Assembly (NCBI GenBank): GCA_025330725.1
Contig: JAIWND010000001.1
Span: forward strand, 1,804,501 to 1,868,500
Length of the DNA: 64,000 nucleotides
From: Chlamydoabsidia padenii
Lineage: Eukaryota > Mucoromycota > Mucoromycetes > Mucorales > Cunninghamellaceae
Direction: 5' to 3'
The position numbers and the translations under genes are program-made. Positions 1-11,324 of this stretch are shown piece by piece. The stretch's first letter is position 1; every line of letters begins with the position of its first letter. The notes under the pieces were generated by a model, which saw only the letters and a list, made by a program, of their open reading frames with translations, was not told the origin of the DNA and did not search any database.

Positions 1-3000
1 GGTACGTCGGTGTCATTCGAAGCCGTGGTTGTTGATGCATTTGGTGAGATTCCTGCTTTTTATTATTATTATTATTATTATTATTCAAAAAAAAAAAAAA
101 GCGAGTTAGAAATATCATTTTCAGATAAACAAGCCTACCTCGATTTGCGGGTTCACCAAAAAGGAAATTGGAAAAGAATGTGTGATCAGGCCCGCCACCA
201 AGAGTATCATTTCCAGTTCGATTGGACAGACTTCCACTATTCGTTTCTTGATTACTAATATGATCCATACCAATACCGCTGAATCTATGCGTTAATGGAC
301 TTCCAATAGGACCTGCCATTGCTGATGAGCGTCGACCATGATGTGATGGAATAGAGACGCCATTGTTGTTGACGGGGTGGATCAAATTCGCTGATGGTGG
401 TACTGTGTTGCTAGTCACCGAAGATGAAGAATTTGATAGCTGGAATTGATTGATGCCGCCAAGTGATGGGAGATCTTGTGTGGATAAAACGGATTCTACT
501 GGATGGTGGAAGGATCCATTACCCATAAGTGTACCGCCGTTAACTATGCTGATTGGTGCCGGTGCTGGTGGTAGGATACATACAGGAGCTGACAATTGTT
601 GTGGAAGAGGTGGTGCGTGAGGTGATGAGTGATTGTTTATTGGTTGTCCAAGAAGTGGGTGAGAAGATTGAAGTATGTCCAAATGAGGGAAGCTGTTCCC
701 AAAAAGATGTTGAGAGGGTGGCGCAAATATATTGTTCGTTTGCACTGTTGTTGGTGAAGTAAATACGTCCTGGCTATGTTGTTCAATAGGGTTGGAAGAG
801 GTTGGCATTGCATCAGATAAAGACTGTTTCTTTGATGTTTCCGAATGAGTCTGTGCTGATTTAATGGTTGCGGATGCTAAAGGAAGGCTAGATGGCGTTG
901 ATTGATGAGATGGTGGTGAGATGGGTGCCGGAGAGTTAGGGTTTGTTGAAGATTTGGCGCTTTTACTGATGGACAAAGATTCCAAAGCATCTGAAGGTGG
1001 AGTGACAGCAGCAGTTGATTTGCTGGTTACATCAGAAGTCTTGGTGGCACGTTCCTTGACTTGGCGTTGATGGCGTTCGAGTTGCTCCTTGAGTTCACGG
1101 TCGCGGCGGGCCAATTCATCCTTGAGTTCCTTTTCACGGCGATCCTTTTCCTTCAAGAATTCCTTTTGACGTCGGTCGTAATCTTCTTTTTCTTTGCGCT
1201 GTCGTTCCTTTTCCGCCGCCCGTTCCTTTTCTTCCTTGAGTCGCCGCCGTTTTTCTTCTTCCTTGAGTCGCCGTTCTTCTTCCTTGAGTCGCTTTTCTTC
1301 TTCCTTGAGACGCCGTTCTTGTTCCCGTTTTTGTCGTTCCATTTCCAGTTTGAGTTGTTGTTCGGCGCGTTTCTTGGCTTCATCAGCTTGACGTTGGGCT
1401 TCCTTGGCAAGGCGTTCTTCTTCTTGTTTCTGCTTGAGTTGCCTAAATGATATCAAAAAAAGACATGAGTAAAAAGATGGATAATCACATATGCATTTAC
1501 CAACATTTCGTATTATTATTTACCTTTTCTTGTCCTTTTTCCGTTCCTTGTCACGTTGCTTCTTGAGTTCACGCTCCTGACGCTGGCGATCCTCTTCCTC
1601 CAATTCTTGTATCAGTCGCTGTTGACGTTCCTTGGCCACCTTTTCCCGATAAGCAGCTAACACCCTTTGTTCAAACATCCGAGCAGCAAAGATTTGAAAC
1701 ATCCGCCGACCTTCCTCCATACGTTGTTCTTCAGTCCGGGTGTCCTAAGTAATAGGAATGGCATAAACCAAGAGTGAGTAATGATATCCTTTCTGTTCTT
1801 GTTGTTTTGTCTTACTTCTTCGTTATCGTCGTCATAGATATCGTCGTCATCTTCATCTTCATCATAGTACTCTTCATCTTGGTCCATATCCGCTTCATCG
1901 TCACGTTGCATCCTTCGTTCAGCAAGTCGTTCCATCATATCCAAGAATTTCTTGCCATCGTTTTTCAAAAGATCGTCGGCGACAGTAAGTATTCCACCTG
2001 ATCAAGATACAATTCATAGTTAGTAAACATAATAAACCACAATGCCATTTTGTTTTCTTTACCTTTGACAGTCAAGCTATTGCCAAAGCTAAAGTGATCG
2101 CCTCCACCGTGAGAATGTCTTGTCAAACCATTGGCAGCAAAGTTGTGTATCTCTTCGTCATATGAGTCCGAGAATTCATCACCCGATATTCCTGATCCAT
2201 GGTCCACTTCATAATTGATGTCAAATGTATCTTCACCTTCTTCATCCATTAGGTCGTCGTCATCATCTTCATCTTCATCGCCCTCGTCATCATCGCCTAG
2301 CATTCGTCCGTTTACAATGATGTGGTCAGTATCGTTATCCTCATCGTCGTCGTCTAAATCTTGATCATATTCGTCCTCCAAGTTATTGTCAACATCATCC
2401 AGATAGTCTTCACAATAGCTTTCTTGTAGGACATCGGTTGCTGAATAGGCGTGCAAAGGGTGTCGACCATAAAATTGAGTGTGTTGTTGATGATTGGCGT
2501 ATTGTTCGAGTTCTTCATAGTAAGCATCATAAAGCACCTCCAGTTCATCCTCGATGGCCGTCCTAAGTAAAAAGCAAAGAAAAAAAAAAGATATGTCAGT
2601 TGGTTTGTCGACTTTTTTATGAGAAGAGTTCATACATACCTTTTTTTCCCACAGACAGAGCAATTACAGCTATGTTTTTGTTGCTCCTTCATCTTCCGTA
2701 GGACAGCTTCTTTTTCCACCTTGACCAAGGACCTTCGTTCATCTTCGCCCAGCTGTAGCCAAAATTCGCGGATTTTTTGTCGTTCCTCCGTATTGCTCAT
2801 ACTTGACCAGAATTCGTCCGTATCTTGACTTTTTGTTGAAGAGGTATTGTTGTTTTTACTTCGCTGCTGGTGCCGTTGTTTAGAGTTAGAGTTGGTCATG
2901 GTGGATGCTGAAGAGGATAACGTTGGTTGTTGTAGTGAAAAGCTGCGGCTGTGAGTGTGACTATGGTGATGGTGAAGATGGTGATGGTGTTGTTGTTGCT

Positions 3001-3412
3001 GTTGCTGAGGGAGAGACGCAGAAGACAACTGTCGAGGTGTTGGCGGCAGTGGTGGGGGTGGAGGAGGTGGGGGTAATGTTGAAGATTGAGAAGATGAGGA
3101 TGAGGAAAACCAGTCGGCACCATGTTGATGGAAATCGGCCACAGCAGCAGCAGCTACAGCAGCACCCATATGTTGTTGAGCACTTTCAAAAACAGATAGT
3201 GTCGTCTTGGTCTTGTTTTTCTTCTTTTTCTTCTTCTTGGAGGTGGACCCAGATTGAGTATCGCTGCCGATGTGGTTGTCACCACCCAGGGTAGGATGAG
3301 TGGAAGTCTTGTTGATGGACTGGCTAGAAGGAGATACCTGAGTTCCTGGTGTTTCATTAGTGTTGGTGTTTACAGTTTCGTTGTTGGCCGGTTTAGATCC
3401 TTTCTTCTTCAT
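1..3412 (-). CDS. NST1: NST1-like stress response protein, 3' end cut by window
   Basis: Exons (minus): 3412-2640, 2562-2063, 1997-1816, 1744-1524, 1442-139, 52-1, all in frame; the gene runs off the left edge. The start is the ATG at 3412. The N-terminus has Lys-rich, poly-Pro and poly-Gln/His tracts. It is followed by the hallmark segment [20 protein letters not shown] and a CNCSVCGKK motif, a very acidic region, then a long Lys/Glu/Arg coiled coil of repeated RLKEEE units, and a Ser/Pro-rich tail. This order is the fungal Nst1 family, linked in yeast to salt tolerance and P-body/mRNA-processing factors. The role here is inferred from the family. GCGGGATTTGAA-type elements are not obvious close upstream. 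Confidence 0.85.
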
Positions 3413-5870
3413 GATGTATGGATTTGTGTTATTTGATTCTGATTTATATGTCGTAATCAATCAATTGCAGCGAATTGATCATAAAAATAGCCCAAACGTG
3501 GAGTAATTAACAAGTATAAGATAAAAAGTAAATGAAGTAGTTGATGGTGTAGATGAAAAACAGAATAGGAGATAGAATCCTAACCAAATTGTAGTATACG
3601 GTAAGTATAAAAGAGTGGTGATGGATGAGTGTTGGATGTATGTAGTTGGTATACTATATTATCAAACAAACAAACAGAAAGAAGAAGAAGAAGAAGAATT
3701 CTCCAACAAAATATATAATATAATGGTATAGTGGGAAGAAGAGGAAGAATTAAGAGAGAGAGAGAGAGAGAAGAGAAAAAAGGTCCCGCTTTGAAATAAA
3801 AAATGTGTTTCGTAAATCTAAAAGACCGCTCATCTCACTATGTGCAGTCACGCGACCCCCATATCTAAAAGGATCAAGATCATGGACCCCAAGAACCCAA
3901 TGGATAGATTGATGACATTATCCCATTTCCACATATTATATGAGTTATATTACAGGCATACGGCTAAGCGCATCGATCATGGATGTCATATATTATATTC
4001 GGTACCTTAATTATGATATTCAAAACCAGCCTTATGTAGATAGGCGACATTGCATAATACTAGTTTTATTAATTAAATAAAAGTAACATAAAAATATACA
4101 ATGTTTAAAAGTGGTTGAAAGAAATGATCAAAAGCAATCATACATAGGAAAAGAAATCAAACAGTCAGTTAGTACCGTGATCAGCCCCCCTTTGTCTATG
4201 GATTTGATAAAACTTACCAGCGAAGTGTAGTGTGTGTGGGTTGCGATAACTTCCTGGAAAAAAAATAAACGTAGGTAAGGAGAGATTGGCAGTGGCGGTA
4301 GGAAAGCGGATAGAAGACAGAGGAGAGAGAGAGACAGAGAGAGAGAGTTTATATTGGAAATGGAGAAAGTATTCGTCCAATCATATTGTAAGTGGAGGAA
4401 GGAGGGCGGAAAGAAGACATAAAGAACGAAGGAAAAAAAAAGTTGGCGATCAGTTTTGGGGAAATAATAGCGTGTGATGGTGAACCAATCATACATACAA
4501 TGAATAAAGATGGGAGTTGGTCAGTGCTGGGGAAATCATACGATTTTTAGGATTATGTCTAGATTTAGTCAATCAAATCAATAAAAAATAAGTGATACAA
4601 AAAGATGGGGTCTTTATTAAATGTCAAATGGTTATGGTATTTAGGTTAAAAGCCAAGCACCAAGTCCCTTGTGTCAATCTGTCCGAATTTGCGATGACTT
4701 TTACCTGTCATGAAACCCGCTTTGTGTTCAAACCCCGCTTTACCTAAGATTTTAGATGAGCTCTCCTCGCTTCATTGTTAAAAGATGCTAATGATTAAAG
4801 TGGTGATGTAAATACTATAACCCATTTCCAATAAACTTTACCCCAAAAGTCAAGCTCCAGGACTATTGTGTTAGTCAGTCCAAGCTTGCAATGAGCTTTA
4901 CCTGTCTTTTGCAAGAAAAAAGGACAAAGACTTTTTTTACAGACAGAAGCAAAAATCATTTTCAAATCCCGCCAGTCCTTGGTTAGAGTTGGAACGGACT
5001 TTACCACTCCATTGTCAAGGGATGCTAATGATTAAAGTGGCCATGTGAACACTATGACCCATTTCCAAAATAATTTACCGCAAAGTCAAGTACCAAGGCC
5101 CGTGTGTTAGTATGTTTAGGCTTGCATTGACTTTTACCTTTCCTTTACGACGAAAGATTTTTTTTTTGTTGACGAAAGAAAACTTCATTTTCAAACGCCG
5201 AACATCAAAGTTCAATGTGTCTGCATGATCATGGGGGGGGAAGCGTTGTCATTCGAGATTTCTTTACTCATCGTAGGGTCCAAATTTATATATGCAATCT
5301 CTCTCAACCCAAATTCTCCTGTGCTTCCCTCTTTGCGAGGGCACTCCATTCCGTTTTTGTTACTATCAGCACGTCGGTGCGCAAAAAAAAAAAAAAAAAA
5401 TGATGTTTTAAAAGGCGGGAGCTCGTAATTTTATGATGATGATGAAGTTTGAAATGTCCGTATGATTTGGCGTTTAAAAACAAAAGCAAGATTTTATTTA
5501 TATAGAAGAGAGTTTTGTTTTACCGTAACTGCACTACTTTTATATTTGAAGTATTAGTTTAAATCAATAGCTATGATATTAGTCTAGGTTTCATATCCCT
5601 TGCTCCCTTTGGCCTTTGGCCAAATGGTCAGCACCTTTCAGATGCTGCCTGCCGCGCAAATTTGTCGATATGTGTACAACTTTTTGATGGGGTCAGGGGC
5701 AGCACCAATCAGCAGAAAACATCGGCGTTTCACATAGTTTTTTTATTACGACTGGGATTAAACTGGGGTTTAAAAGACTTTAAGTTTGAGATATTTCCAT
5801 TATTTTTTATAAGAGATGTCTTTATTAATGTATAAAACAAAGAAAAGGTACTAAATCAATCTAATCTAAT
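3413..5870. other. Intergenic region with GA repeats and satellite array 1
   Basis: No convincing gene. It holds purine-rich tracts (about 3680-3780, 4310-4350), the first satellite array (about 4628-5205), an A18 run near 5383-5400 and a fragment near 5600-5760 that I could not identify. The open frames here are short and low-complexity. Confidence 0.5.
4628..5205 (+). repeat. Satellite array 1, about 237-bp tandem units (2.5 copies)
   Basis: The segment GATGCTAATGATTAAAGTGG recurs at 4784 and 5021 (period 237), each followed by a diverged copy of the same sequence (CCATTTCCAA, TTTACC, AAGTC, GGCTTGCA, TTTTACCT). A partial copy precedes 4784. Each unit carries a CAAACCCCGC or CAAATCCCGCC box (for example 4959-4973). 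The reverse complement of this unit matches the 239-bp array at 47041-48200 along its length, so both arrays belong to one family in opposite orientation. Confidence 0.75.
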
Positions 5871-7612
5871 CTAATCTTCTAATTTCCTTGACATTGTTAT
5901 TGGTATCATTTGGTATTGGTTCCGGTCGGATTGTTGAGATTTCGATAGCTTGTAGTAATTGTATCCAATGATTCCGATGATCGACACAATGAGCCTATGG
6001 AAAAGAGAGAATCAGGGGGTGAGCACATCATATCATACACCCCTCCTTTCTTCTTCTTCTTTTTCTTTTTTACCCGAGTATAGCATTTGCTGTAAGGACA
6101 TCACCATAAATAACAACAGACAAAGTGATCACCACAAGCTCTTTACTGATACCAGCTACACTGAGTGTCACCGTGTTTGTACTTTTGATTAATGCCAGTT
6201 CAGCCAAAAGCATTGCAAACGCCAGTAGACCACCAATCGCCATTAATCCAAAGGATTCCAAGATGTGATAGGGGTTGTCAAAGTGCTCAGACTGTCGGAA
6301 TTGATCAATAGGATGTTCGACCAAAAAACTGAGGAATAGCATAGTGACAAACATGATTGGACTGAGGTAATACAGAGTAGCAATAGGACCATTGATCCCT
6401 AATCGATCTTGTTGTAATAAAAGTTGTGTCAAGTTCCACCGTAAGCCAGAGACCACAGAAGCCACCAACACCAAAGTGAATCCGATCGCATCAAATTTTG
6501 TTTCACCTTCTACTGTTAAAAGCACCCCCGAGACGATGACCATAATGATGCCAATCAGGGTTAACCTTGGTTTTTCGAATCCAAAGATAAAAGAGAAGAG
6601 CAATACCCAGACAGGCGTACTTGATTTCACCATGGTATAAAATGAGAGGGTAATAAACACCAAGGATGCGTTGGCACAGCATATTTCCAGAGCAGCCGCG
6701 ACACCACATGGGACCTATAACAAAAGAAGGAGACAATTAGGGTCAGATTTTATACATTTTTCATTAGCATGGTGAGAATATATTTACCACTTTGCACAAG
6801 TAATTGTAGGTTGATAAAGAGCCATCACTTATGCTGCTATCTTTTCCCGAGGATAAAGTTGTCGAAGTTTCTGTTGATGTTACCGAGTTTTTCCGCCAAC
6901 GATCGCCACCAAAAGTCATCATCAGCCAGGTGATAACTGAATGGATTCCAGCGTGGATGGCACTTACCAGTAAAGGAAACTGAAAGTTAAAGCGATCACG
7001 ACCCATCAGATTTTTGTTATACAAGGACAAGGTGGTGGAGAAGAAGTACCATAAAAGAATGTAGCTGAGATTCTTGAGTATGTTTTCATGTTGTGGTTGG
7101 ATTAAATGACGGCCCAAGATATCAGATTTTGTTGGATGGTTAATGTGGATGGAAACCGAGCCTTTTTCTGGTAGAGGTGGAATGGACGTAGTAAAAGGTG
7201 ATCGTGATACAGGAGAAAAGTCTACACCAGCCAATTTGTTGTTATTGTTGATACCAGAAGGCTGAAGATGTTGAGTTTGTACTTTGAGTACTGGTGGTAA
7301 GGATCCTCTTCGGCCATGGGGTTTGTTAGACTTCTTTACCGTCGTTTGCTGTAGTTGTTGTTGTTGATATCCATTTTGAGTTGAAGTTGTTCTATGGTGA
7401 CCCATCCGCTTTGGTTTCTCTGTCCAAGTTGTCGTTGATAAAGGTTGAGAATCATGTGTGTCTACTAATTTGGGTTGGATGGAAGAAGACCTTTGCGGAG
7501 GAGTTGTAAGTGGCGGTTTTGGTTCTGATGACATTATACGTTCGTTGTCGTCACTGTGTCTTTTCTTTTGATCGTCATAGGTAAGTGATGTGGAAGATAC
7601 AATATCGTCCAT
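5871..7612 (-). CDS. TPT-family transporter, SLC35C2-like
   Basis: Exons 7612-6788, 6714-6074, 5994-5871 give 529 residues. A long hydrophilic, Ser/Pro/Gln-rich N-terminus (about 175 residues) precedes the transporter core, which begins NLSYILLWYFFSTTLSLYNK. Later hydrophobic segments include SFYTMVKSSTPVWVLLFSF, typical of the triose-phosphate/nucleotide-sugar transporter family and closest in style to SLC35C2. The family works in Golgi/ER membranes; the substrate cannot be read from the sequence. The C-terminus is short and cytosolic. A GGCGATTGAAA-type element lies 116 bp upstream of the ATG. The start is the ATG at 7612, which opens a long in-frame exon. Confidence 0.82.
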
Positions 7613-7727
7613 TATATGTTTGATGAGAGGAGAGTTGTTGACAAAAAAAAAAAAAAAAAAAAGAGAGAAAGAGAGAGAGAGAAGAAAATTAAGTGAGCAC
7701 TAAAAAAGGACGCCCTAAAAAAGAGAA

Positions 7728-7740
7728 GCGGCGATTGAAA
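7728..7740 (+). promoter_or_regulatory. CDE/CHR-like element, GCGGCGATTGAAA
   Basis: Variant of the recurrent GCGG-n-ATTTGAA box, 116 bp upstream of the SLC35C2-like start. The same GGCGGCGATTGAAA form occurs upstream of RMD5. Function is inferred only from recurrence and position. Confidence 0.45.
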
Positions 7741-8268
7741 ATCAACAGTTCTTTAAAATGAGGTTCAAGCGATCGAACAGCATGCTTGCACTTACTTGAT
7801 TATATACAAGTATTTACAAAACACTGCCTATTGAGATGTTTTCTATCATAGCTTAAAAATCATCAATTGATGAGCCAATACTCTACTTTTATGAACATAC
7901 TACTGTGATTATGAAAAAGAATAAACACATTAAGGAGTGAGTAAATGAGGATGGCGTTTCAATATCAAAAACAACAGAGGGAGTTTCCACAATAAGTACA
8001 TTGGCATAAAAGTACAAAAGCTCCAAGTATTTAATCAGTCGCTATGAATTCATTAAATTGGACATCACTGTCATTTCATAGATGGGCTACCTTCCAGCAG
8101 TAGTAACATTTAATTCCCGCTGACTATTTTTTTTTTTTATGAGGGAGATCACCGGGATTTGAAACTACCAGTTATGCAAAAAGAAGGCAAGATGGTTCCA
8201 AATGGTTTTTATTTATGAAAAGACATAATGTATTTGGAATTCCAAATTAAATATATAAACTGTGGTGA

Positions 8269-8269
<1 letters not shown>

Positions 8270-8317
<48 letters not shown>
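8270..8317 (+). repeat. A48 homopolymer
   Basis: Uninterrupted run of 48 adenines in an intergenic region. No coding sequence or target-site duplication that would mark a retroposed gene is visible beside it. Confidence 0.95.
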
Positions 8318-8321
<4 letters not shown>

Positions 8322-9196
8322 AATTTAAAACAAAGGGGATAAGGATATATCAATGTCTAAAAAGAAGAGAAGTGATCAATGTTGAATGAACCTGAAGAGT
8401 TGAGTATGCTGACGATATCCAGATGTTGTCATTATTGATAGACGGTATGATGAATCTGTGTAGATCAGATGCATCTTTTCATTGACTAGTGAAAGTCGAT
8501 ATATTACTGGTCATGAGTGGTAATAGTATTGCTCGTCCAGAGCCGTAGCCATTGTTTCCTTCCATACATAATAAGTTCATTAGTGTAGCCACATTGCATG
8601 TTATACCTATCCATTTTTTTTTTATTATTCTCTTCTTTGTGATATAAACTTTACATTACTTTACCTTTTCTATGTATATATTGGTTGATTGTGTTGAGAT
8701 CAAGTAAGGACTAATCTACCAATGTCGTTTATGCTGCTTGTTGTCGCTGTCTGCTTGATCATCTTTGTAAAAGTACTTTTTGTTTCGTCATTTATATCAA
8801 AAATCAATTCGCTTCAAATTAGAAGACTAGTCTCACTGTCGTGTTGGAGAGAGAGAGAGAAAGAGAGGCAGCCCGACCATTTTATCACCTACATTTTTAA
8901 AATCCGCATAAAAGAAAGAGTCTATGCCCTACATGTTGGAGCAAATCTTTTGATCCGCCGTATGTCCCTCTTCACCGATTATGAGTGGTCCCGAGCCCAT
9001 ACCACCATACCCCGTAAACTTCATCATCAATGTTATCGCCAACCTTAAGATCGTCGTAATAATCCCTATTTATCCAATACCAAAGCACACACAAATCACA
9101 ATCACAGTAGTCATATCAGCAGTTTTTGATCATCATAGTATGTAACATTCATTTTTTATTGAGTAAAAACAAGTCGTCATCGTCATCGTTTCCTAT

Positions 9197-9814
9197 TTAT
9201 ACCGTGTTTCGTAGCACTAGATGAAAATGTAAAAGTAAGTCTATGTGATCCATATGTCCCTTGTTTTTGTTTGACTTACCAAGTACAACAGTGTCCCCAC
9301 GAAGGAACATTTTACTAACAAAACGATCCTTGTTCACCGCCTTGGCCTTGGTTCCCTTACCGGTCTTTGGTGTTTCGGTCCACATCTTAGAGAGAGATAA
9401 AATGTTATGTGAGATGATGCCAACCCTCTTTTTTTTATTTTTATTTTTTTTTACTTACTTCTTTGACGTTTTCAAGTACCATGTTGCAGTGGCGATCAAA
9501 GGCTTTGACGCGAGCCAATAACTTGTGGTTGTTGCGGCAACTGATGAGCACCTGGTTGTTGTTTTTGACGGATTGTTGTAAAACAGATAATGGTCCAGTG
9601 TTGAATTCCAATTCTTCTTGCTGACGCAATTCTTCTTCGTTCATTTCAGATCGTGCCTTTGATTCTAATGCGCTGTAGTGTCAAGTCGTATTAAAAGATG
9701 ATTAAAGAGGTCGCCAGAGATATATATATAAAAAAAGCATATAAACATAAAAAGAGAGAGGTGAGTATACATCTAATTATTTTTTTGTTTTCATTATGAC
9801 TAATTATATCAATG

Positions 9815-9861
<47 letters not shown>

Positions 9862-9892
9862 GTAGTTTTGTCCAAAGTAATACATACCTCAT
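9197..9892 (-). CDS. SMD2: Small nuclear ribonucleoprotein Sm D2
   Basis: Exons 9892-9888, 9672-9459, 9385-9280, 9216-9197 give 114 residues, close to the usual 110-120. The Sm1 motif is seen in [20 protein letters not shown] and Sm2 in [13 protein letters not shown]. The protein is a core of the spliceosomal Sm ring (D1/D2 pair) in the nucleus. The first coding exon is only 5 nt (ATGAG). Its intron holds a long (CA)n/(GT)n microsatellite. Residues 1-6 (MSALES) are confirmed by splice phase across this tiny exon. A perfect GCGGGATTTGAA box lies 117 bp upstream of the ATG. Confidence 0.95.
9819..9857 (+). repeat. (GT)n microsatellite in SMD2 intron 1
   Basis: About 19 perfect GT units, inside the first intron of SMD2. 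They read as CA repeats in the transcript and sit close to the 5' splice site. Confidence 0.95.
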
Positions 9893-10671
9893 GGTGCTGT
9901 GGATATATACGTGTTAAGATTGATTGTCGACGGGATAAGAAAAAGAGAAAGAAGGGAAAAAAAAAAATAGCAGAAGCAGTCCTCAGGATAGATACGCGCG
10001 GAACGAGAGCGGGATTTGAATCATCCATCCCAAATCGGAGAAGCATGAATCCATCTAATCCCGCCACCAACTCATTCGTAGTATAAAAATCAACTATTAT
10101 ATGCTTCACTATGCTTGTTATATATACCTGTTGAACCAATACTAATCGAGTATTACAATTTCCGCACGTCTTTTTTTAGGGGGAGGGAGCTACAATGCAT
10201 CGAGGAGGGCATGAGGAGACAAAAGAAGAACAGGTTTGTGGGCTTGGATCAACAGATTCCCAGTCTATACAGTATTCAGTTGATCTATCATTCATTTACA
10301 TACATGAAATGTGGTTCAAAATCTATAATACATCCGGCGATTCCTTTCAAGATCTATAACGTCGAAAGAAGAATCGATTGTGTAACAACATACTCGCAGA
10401 TGACCATGTAGCGTTGTGTGCCATCCCTTGATCCTATTTTAACACATACATACACTATACATAGTAAATATATATCATAATTACATGCTGCATACACAAG
10501 ATATAATGATATTTTAAAGACAATAGTTTATTTAAAAGATTACAATAGAGGGAGACAGAGAGAATAATATAATAAAGTTAACAGGAAGGTACTATTCTAA
10601 CAAATAAACACAAATATAAATACGCCCAATACAGATGAGAAGGATGGTGATATGTAGACTACGGGTAATAC
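9893..10671. other. Intergenic region between SMD2 and MGCC gene
   Basis: Holds two CDE/CHR-like boxes (GCGGGATTTGAA at 10009-10020 and TAATCCCGCC near 10055) that serve as candidate SMD2 promoter elements. A 54-codon ATG frame at 10195 has no recognisable features and I did not call it. Confidence 0.5.
10009..10020 (+). promoter_or_regulatory. CDE/CHR-like element, GCGGGATTTGAA
   Basis: Perfect consensus copy 117 bp upstream of the SMD2 start codon. An inverted partner (AATCCCGCC) follows about 35 bp further away. Confidence 0.5.
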
Positions 10672-11135
10672 CTAAACTTTGTTTATTGTATTGCTAATAG
10701 AGTAAGATGGAGGAAGTCCACCAGCAGATTTCGTTTCGTTATTCTTGTAATGATCATTGTTTGCTGGATAGATGCGTTGTTTCGAAGGATGATGTGCTAC
10801 AAGTGGTCTTTGAAATGTCGGATTTGGTGTTATTGGTGGCACGGTGTTGTCGAGTGTCAAAGTAGGCTAACATCAAAGCAAGGATTAGTGCCATTCATTC
10901 ATGCCTTTTTTTATTTATTATATATTCCAATTACCTTTTCTTCCAAGATGGTTTCATTACTATCAGATACGTGTATGTAATGAGTACCTTGACCTTCAGA
11001 CACATGACGGGCAACACCATCGCTGTCCAGTGTTACTTCGTATACAGTTGGCTATTTACAATAAAAATTCAAGAGTTAATAAAGGGATGAGAAGGAGAGG
11101 AATCTTACCTTTTCAGAGGAGTAGCAACAGCCCAT
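10672..11135 (-). CDS. Small dual-lipidated protein with LAMTOR1-like N-terminus and PPxY motif
   Basis: Exons 11135-11109, 11051-10935, 10866-10672 give 112 residues. The N-terminus MGCCYSSEK matches the N-myristoylation (Gly2) plus palmitoylation (Cys3, Cys4) signal and is the same as the first eight residues I recall for animal LAMTOR1/p18, the Ragulator anchor. The rest is hydrophilic and disordered-looking, with a Glu/Asp-containing stretch and PPSY near the C-terminus, a possible WW-domain (Rsp5/Nedd4) ligand. The rest does not look like LAMTOR1, so I do not assign that name. Likely location: vacuolar or plasma membrane face. Ego1/Meh1-type scaffold or ubiquitin-ligase adaptor are both possible. 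Confidence 0.7.
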
Positions 11136-11324
11136 GGTAGTGTGATTAATATAGATAAAGTAAATGTAAAAGAAGAAGGATAAATAACGGAGGGGGGTTG
11201 CTAATTTATATACAAATGGGATTGAGGTTTCATTACACTAGGTATAAACAAACAAATAAACAAGTGATGGTTATATAATGTAGCCACCTAAACTACTTTA
11301 TGTCCAGTATAAATGTATTGCATT

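Larger units (their letters stand above)
7613..9196. other. Intergenic region with A48 run and paired promoter-like boxes
   Basis: Contains GCGGCGATTGAAA (7728-7740), a pure A48 run (8270-8317) and an inverted pair of boxes, TTTAATTCCCGC near 8108 and CCGGGATTTGAAA at 8152. Short coding-like remnants near 8960-9060 could not be assigned to a family. An AATAAA-like signal for SmD2 lies near 9160 on the minus strand. Confidence 0.5.

Noticed and set aside
1153..1410. Long frames on both strands over the NST1 coiled coil
   Set aside because: Shadows produced by the repeated Lys/Glu codons of NST1.
8270..8317. A48 run as a retroposed poly(A) tail
   Set aside because: No upstream gene-like sequence or target-site duplication; similar runs occur inside introns at 32344 and 54384.
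8722..9048. 108-codon plus-strand frame
   Set aside because: Low-complexity RE-rich middle from a GA repeat; no family signal and no splice partners.
10672..11135. Naming the MGCC protein LAMTOR1/EGO1
   Set aside because: Only the lipidation signal matches; the helical body of LAMTOR1 is not seen.
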